From JAEMQF01 sp963775015 (GTDB taxonomy: Bacteria > Pseudomonadota > Gammaproteobacteria > Burkholderiales > Burkholderiaceae_C), in assembly GCA_963775015.1 (NCBI GenBank), contig CAVZHI010000021.1, positions 105,583 to 169,582 on the forward strand: 64,000 bases of DNA. Direction: 5' to 3'. Of this stretch, positions 59,316 through 64,000 are shown piece after piece. A program made the position numbers and the translations under genes. Position 1 is the first letter of the stretch. Every line of letters begins with the position of its first letter. A model generated the notes under the pieces. The model saw only the letters and a list, made by a program, of their open reading frames with translations. It had not been told where the DNA came from and did not search any database.

Positions 59316-61611
59316 ATGAATGCGGTCTCGAAGTTCATCGTGTTGATCGAAAGGCGGCGCCTGCCTCGGGCGCTGGCCTGGATGCTGGCGTCGTTGGCGT
59401 TGGTGGGATCGCTGTTCAGTCTGCAAGGCGCACATGCCCAGACCGCATCGAGCAAGATCGCTGCGGACCTGCAGCAAGTGATCTCCGCGCCGAGCACGCC
59501 CAAGATCAGCTGGACCAAAGACATCGACAACGTTCGCCACGTCAAGGCGCTGGTGATCGCCAGCAGCACCGACCCGAATCTCACTGCGCTGCGCGCCGAC
59601 GTCATGGCGCGCGGCGGCACGGTCTACCTGCGCTACGTGTCAGTTGCAGCGCTGTCGGTGATGCTGCCGGCCAACCAGGTGGCGGCGATCGCCGCGCGCA
59701 GCGACGTGCTCAGCATTTCACCGAACCGCATGACCGCGCGCACCGCCAGCACGCTGGAGCACGCCACTGGTACGCTGACCAGCAACGTTCGCACCTACTC
59801 CAACGCGACGACGTATAGCGGCCTGGATGGCGCGGCGTCGGTATCGCGGTGCTCGATTCAGGCGTGCTCGAGCACCACACCAATCTGCTCGGCAAGGACG
59901 GCACGACGCAACGCGTGAAGAAGGCGGTCGACTTCCAGCGCGTCGGCGATGCGAGCGCGTTGGGGGTAAAGGACTGGACCAAGGGCATCGACACCTCGGC
60001 CGGCCTGTACCCGGGCAGCGCGACGATGGCGACCTACGAGACCAACATCAACTACCTGGCCATCAACCAGCCCGACCTGTACGGCCATGGCACGCACGTG
60101 GCCAGCATCGCCGCCGGCCGCGGCTACTACCAGGCGACCGACTCGACCGGTGTTGCGCCAAACGCCGACATCTACGACGTGAAGGTGCTCGACGGCAACG
60201 GCGTCGGCCAGCTGTCCGACGTGCTCGCCGCGATCGACTGGGTGATTTACCACGCCAAGGAATACAACATCCGCGTCATGAACCTCAGCCTGGCCGCGGA
60301 TTCGACCGAGACCTGGCAGACCGACCCCCTGGCGCGCGCTGCGCGCAGCGGAGTGGCTGCGGCATCACGGTGGTGGTGGCCGCCGGCAACTTTGGCCAGA
60401 ACGCCAGCGGCGCCGAGCGCTTCGGCACCATCAGCTCGCCCGGCCACGACCCGTCGGTGATCACCGTCGGTTCGGCCAACACCAAGGGCACCGCGGTGCG
60501 CAACGACGACACGGTCAACCTGTTCAGCTCGCGCGGCCCGACCCGCGGCTCGTATGTCGACGCGGCCGGCGTGCGCCGCGTCGACAACCTGCTCAAGCCC
60601 GACCTGGTCGCGCCGGGCAACAAGATCGTCGGCGCGCTGGCGACCGACAAGGCCGGCGCGGGCGGCAGTTGGAACTACCTCGCCAAGACCTACACCGTGC
60701 TCTCGAGCGCCTACGCACTGCCGAACAAGGACGGCAAGACGGCGCTGATGAACCTGAGCGGCACTTCGATCGCCGCGCCGGCGGTCTCGGGCACCGTGGC
60801 GCTGATGCTGCAGGCCAACCCCGGCCTGACGCCGCCGCTGATCAAGGCCATCCTGCAGTATCAGCGCGCAACCGATTGCCGGCGCCAACCTGCTGCAACA
60901 GGGCGCGGGGCTTCTCAACGTCGACGGCGCGGTCGCGCTCGCGAAGGCGCTGCGCACCGACATCAAGACCGCCGTCGAGGCCGGCACGATGGCATCGGGT
61001 GCCAACCTGCTGGCCACAGGCAAGGCGATGCCGGCCAAGGCCTCGACTGTCAACGGCCAGACCTTCAACTGGAGCCGCATCGTCTTCGCTGGCGGCAACC
61101 AGGTGGTCAGCGGCGACGCACTGTTCACCAAGTTCCAGCCGATCTGGGACCATCGCCTGGTGTGGGCGGGCAAGGTCGCGCGCCGCCATGCGGTGACCTA
61201 CTGGCCCGCGGCCACCGGCATTCCCGCCAACACCTTCGTCAAATCGATCATCGCGGCGCCGGCGTCGAACCAGTCGCTGTTGACCGGCGGTGTGGTCAAC
61301 GCCACATCGCTGGCGGGATTCAGCTCGAAGACCGGCAAGAAGGTACCTTCATCCCAACCGCGACACTCAGTGGTTGGCTGGTCTCCGGCAGCGGTATCGT
61401 CCTCAGCGAAGGCATGGTCCTCAGCGAGGGCCTGGTGCTGAGTGAAGGCCTCGTGCTCAGCGAAGGCCTGGTGCTGAGCGAAGGCCTCGTGCTCAGCGAG
61501 GGCCTGGTGCTCAGCGAAGGTATCGTGCTGAGCGAAGGCATCGTGCTGAGCGAATCGGGTCAGACCGGCATGAGCTCGACCAACGATTCCAGCCTCCTGG
61601 GCGAGCCCTGA
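59316..61611 (+). pseudogene. S8 (subtilisin-family) serine protease with hexapeptide tail, frameshifted
   Basis: Paralogue of the gene at 53676. Signal peptide (MLASLALVGSLFSLQGAHAQ), propeptide (VRHVKALVIASSTDPNLTAL), then GIAVLDSGV (catalytic Asp, near 59848), YGHGTHVASIAAG (His), VVAAGNFG (Asn) and NLSGTSIAAPAVSG (Ser, near 60755). The C-terminal region FNWSRIVFAGGNQVVSGDAL matches the paralogue; nine hexads and a tail SGQTGMSSTNDSSLLGEP end the protein. Four frame changes (about 59830, 60355, 60858 and 61341) interrupt an otherwise complete sequence of about 760 residues. It is better preserved than its paralogue. Sequencing indels are a real alternative to true inactivation. Confidence 0.82.
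61393..61554 (+). repeat. Nine 18-nt repeats encoding G(I/M/L)VLSE hexads
   Basis: Nine consecutive 18-nt units coding GIVLSE, GMVLSE, five GLVLSE and two GIVLSE. Position 2 alternates among Ile, Met and Leu while VLSE is fixed, indicating selection on the peptide pattern. Confidence 0.92.
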
Positions 61612-61635
61612 CCGGGCACGCCTTCAGACCTCGGT

Positions 61636-61659
61636 CGTCAGCATTCCTTTCTGCTGACG
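61636..61659. terminator. Hairpin between convergent S8 protease and hydrolase genes
   Basis: CGTCAGCA (61636-61643) pairs perfectly with TGCTGACG (61652-61659) across a T-rich loop. It lies in the 97-nt gap between convergent genes and may end transcription in both directions, though no long T-tract follows. Confidence 0.5.
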
Positions 61660-61708
61660 CCCGTTTGGCTCGGTGCCGGCGCCGCGCGCAAGCCCAGAGC
61701 AGTGCCGC

Positions 61709-62891
61709 TCAGCTCCGGCCTTGATACACCTCGGTCTCGAAGGCTTGAAAGAGCGCCACGGCCTTCGCGTCGGCAAACGGAAGCAGCTGCGTGAGCAGGA
61801 CGCCGCCCACGCCGCTGCTGCGATCGATCCAGTAAAACGTGTTCGCCAGCCCACCCCACATCAAGACCCCGGCGGGGCGTCCGGTGGGCGCCGCTTGCTC
61901 ATTGATTTGAAAACCGAGCCCCCAGGTCTTGCGAATCCCGGGCAGGAATTCGGCGTCATCGGACAGCGCCGGCAGTGCCGTCTTCAGCGCCTGCACGCGC
62001 AGCGCACCGATTTGGTTTCGCACCATCTCGTGCACCGTGGCGCTGCGCAGGATGCGCATGCCTTCCAGCACGCCGTCGTTCAGGATCGCACGAACGAAGC
62101 GCAGGTAGTCGCCGGCGGTTGAATACAGGCCGCCGCCGCCGAGTTCGAATTCGGGTTCCTGCACGACTTCGAAGTCGATCGGTCGTAAGCGTTCCATTCG
62201 GCGTCGCGCTGATGCACCTTCGCCAACCTGCTGCGCATGTCGGGCGTCAGGTCGAAACGCGGTGCTGTTCATTCCCAGGGGCGCGAGCACATGGTCGTGC
62301 AAGTAGCTGCCCAGCGTCTGCCCGCTCGCGGCCTCGATCAGCGGGCCGGTCCAGTCGACGCCGATGCCGTATTGCCAGCGCGTTCCCGGGTCGAACAGCA
62401 GCGGCACGCGCAGCGCCGCCTTGCGCCCCGAGCCGATTCGAGGCAGGCCCCACGCGGCCTGGGCGCATTGCACGTCGGCGCTCCACGATCTCGTGGCCGA
62501 AACCGGAGGTGTGGGTGAGCAGATGGCGCAGCGTGATCGGGCGCCTCGGTGGCCGGGTGATCGGCTACGCCGGAGGCGTCGAAACCGGTCGAGGACGCGT
62601 GCCTCGCCGAGCAAGGGAACGACGTTGCGTGCGGGTGCGTCGAGGTCAAGCTTGCCCTGCTCGACGAGTTGCAACGCCGCGGTGGTCGTGAGCGCCTTCG
62701 TCATTGAGGCGATCCAGACCACGCTGTCGGCGCGTCATCGCCTCGCCCGAGCCGAGCATCCGCTCGCCGAACGCGCCTTCGTAGAGTGTGCCCTCGCGGT
62801 CCGTCGCCATGGCGACGACGCCGGGCACGCTGCGCGACGCCACGGCGTCGCGCAGCAGGGTGTCGGCGCGCTCGCGCAAGGTGAACGTCAT
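61709..62891 (-). pseudogene. Beta-lactamase-family serine hydrolase, frameshifted
   Basis: Class C beta-lactamase/esterase-type fold. The N-terminus MTFTLRERADTLLRDAVASR starts at 62891 in one frame; from about 62725 another frame carries the nucleophile motif SMTK in VVWIASMTKALTTT-type sequence and LDAPARNVVPLLGE; near 62600-62480 the frame is disturbed again (LRHLLTHTSGF-type sequence is split), after which LLFDPGTRWQYGIGVDWTG, GGGGLYSTAGDYLRFVRAIL (Tyr motif) and MWGGLANTFYWIDRSSG run to the stop at 61709. No signal peptide is visible. Probably a cytosolic esterase or beta-lactamase-like hydrolase; the substrate is unknown. Confidence 0.8.
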
Positions 62892-62913
62892 GCGCGGGCG
62901 TGCTGCACCAGGC

Positions 62914-64000
62914 TCAGCGCAAGCTGTCGTAGACCGCGGTCTCGAATTCGTAGAACAGCGGCAGCGACTTCTCGTCGGCGAACGGCAGCATCTGCGTCAG
63001 ATAGACGCCGCCGACGCCCTTGGTCGGGTCGATCCAGAAGTAGGTGTTGGCGAGCCCGCCCAGGCCAGGCTGCCGGCCGAGCGCCGGTCGGCGCTCTTGC
63101 TTGTTGATCATGGAAGCTCAGGCCCCACTTCTTCGGCATGCCGGGGAAGAGCTCGGCGTCGTTCGAGAGCGGCGGCATCGCGGTCTTCAGCACCTGACCG
63201 CGGTGTCGCCGATGTGGTTGCGCGCCATCAGGTCCACCGTCTCGGGCTTCAGCACCTGCGTGCCGTTGCCCGTGCCGCCGTTCAGGATCATGCGCACGAA
63301 CTTCAGATAGTCGCCGGCCGTGCCGTAGAGGCCGCCGCCGCCCATCTGGAACTCCGGCTCCTGCGGGATCTCGAGGTCGATCGCGGCGCGAGCGCGCCGT
63401 CCTCGCCGCGCTGGTGGATCTTGCGCGAGCCGCGCGCGCATCGCCGGCGTGATCTTGAACGCGGTGTCGTTCATGCCGAGCGGCCCGAAGATGTTGTCCT
63501 GCAGGTAGCGGCCGAGCCGCTTGCCGCTCACCGCCTCGACCATCTTGCCGGCCCAGTCGATGTTGATGCCGTAGTCCCAGCGGTCGCCCGGATCGAACAG
63601 CAGCGGCGTGGTGCAGCGCGGCGTTCGTGCAGGTCGGTGATCCCGGGCGTGCCCGTCGCCTCCTGGTACTGGGCGATGTCGGCGTTCCAGATCTCGTAGG
63701 AGAAGCCCGCGGTGTGGGTCAGCAGATGGCGCAGCGTGATCGGCCGCTTCGGCGCGCGGGTCTGCGGCTTGCCCGCCGCGTCGAAGCCCTCGAGCACCTG
63801 CGCCGTCGCCAGCTCCGGGCACCACTCGGCTCGCCGGCGCGTCGAGGGCGAGCTTGCCCTGCTCGACCAGCTGCATCGCGGCGGCGCCGGTGATCGCCTT
63901 GGTCATCGAGGCGATCCAGACCACGGTGTCGGGCGTCATCGCCGGGCCTTGGCCGAGCACGCGCTTGCCGAATGCGCCCTCGTAGATCACACCCTCGCGG
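62914..64000 (-). pseudogene. Second beta-lactamase-family serine hydrolase, frameshifted and cut by window end
   Basis: Tandem paralogue, 22 nt upstream of the first hydrolase on the minus strand; its start is beyond base 64000. Visible: MIYEGAFGKRVLGQGPAMTP, SMTK in VVWIASMTKAITGAAAM, LLFDPGDRWDYGINIDWAGK, GGGGLYGTAGDYLKFVRMIL and LANTYFWIDPTKGVGGVYLT, with the stop at 62914. The frame breaks near 63800-63620, 63420-63400, 63200 and 63110. It closely resembles its neighbour, so the pair arose by duplication. Confidence 0.78.

Overview
The window is high-GC DNA from a betaproteobacterium. Gene content, order and protein style (cheR-cheD-cheB block, flgAMN divergent from flgBCDEFGHIJKL, flhB-flhA-flhF-flhG-fliA) point to Burkholderiales, most like the Rubrivivax/Leptothrix/Ideonella group. 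The taxonomic guess comes from reading proteins, not from a search. No rRNA, tRNA, CRISPR array, phage or insertion sequence was seen.

Layout. 1-1.1 kb: 3' part of a PhnD-like binding protein fused to a rhodanese domain. 1.2-8.9 kb: motAB and a cheY-cheZ-cheA-cheW-receptor operon, with cheY and cheZ frameshifted. 9-10.5 kb (minus): a porin and a small phosphate-binding-like protein. 10.8-12.9 kb: a second chemoreceptor. 13-16.8 kb (minus): cheR-cheD-cheB and a detached fliM. 17-23.1 kb (minus): a PstS-like binding protein, a hybrid histidine kinase and a REC-PAS-GGDEF-EAL regulator, with a degenerate kinase-like membrane protein divergent from them. 24.6-31.3 kb: flhB, flhA, flhF, a degenerate flhG and fliA. 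31.4-33.7 kb: a methyltransferase, then flgN, flgM and flgA on the minus strand. 33.9-45.1 kb: flgBCDEFGHIJKL. 45.1-51.7 kb: an HDOD protein and a three-gene cyclic-di-GMP operon. 52-53.3 kb: two small proteins and an SDR enzyme. 53.4-61.6 kb: two subtilisin-family proteases with C-terminal hexapeptide repeats, flanking another GGDEF-EAL protein. 61.7-64 kb (minus): two tandem beta-lactamase-family serine hydrolases, both broken, the second cut by the window edge.

How it fits together. The genes build the flagellar export gate, rod, hook and hook-filament junction, power the motor (MotAB) and steer it (Che proteins). Eight promoter-like sites of the form TCAAG(N3)-N11-GCCGA (one with N12) match sigma-28 (FliA) promoters. 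They stand before motAB, cheYZAW, the second receptor, cheRDB, the binding-protein/kinase/regulator operon, flgMN, the c-di-GMP operon at 46.5 kb and the GGDEF-EAL gene at 56.2 kb. This suggests that FliA, encoded here, co-ordinates late motility genes and several c-di-GMP enzymes.

Two unusual layers lie on top. First, about two dozen copies of a 27-nt REP-like palindrome fill flagellar intergenic gaps and run in frame through CheA, FlgJ, the FlgH N-terminus and the FlhB C-terminus. Second, single-base frameshifts cluster in cheY/cheZ, one regulator, a GAF/PAS gene, both proteases and both hydrolases; these may be sequencing indels or real decay, and the sequence alone cannot decide.
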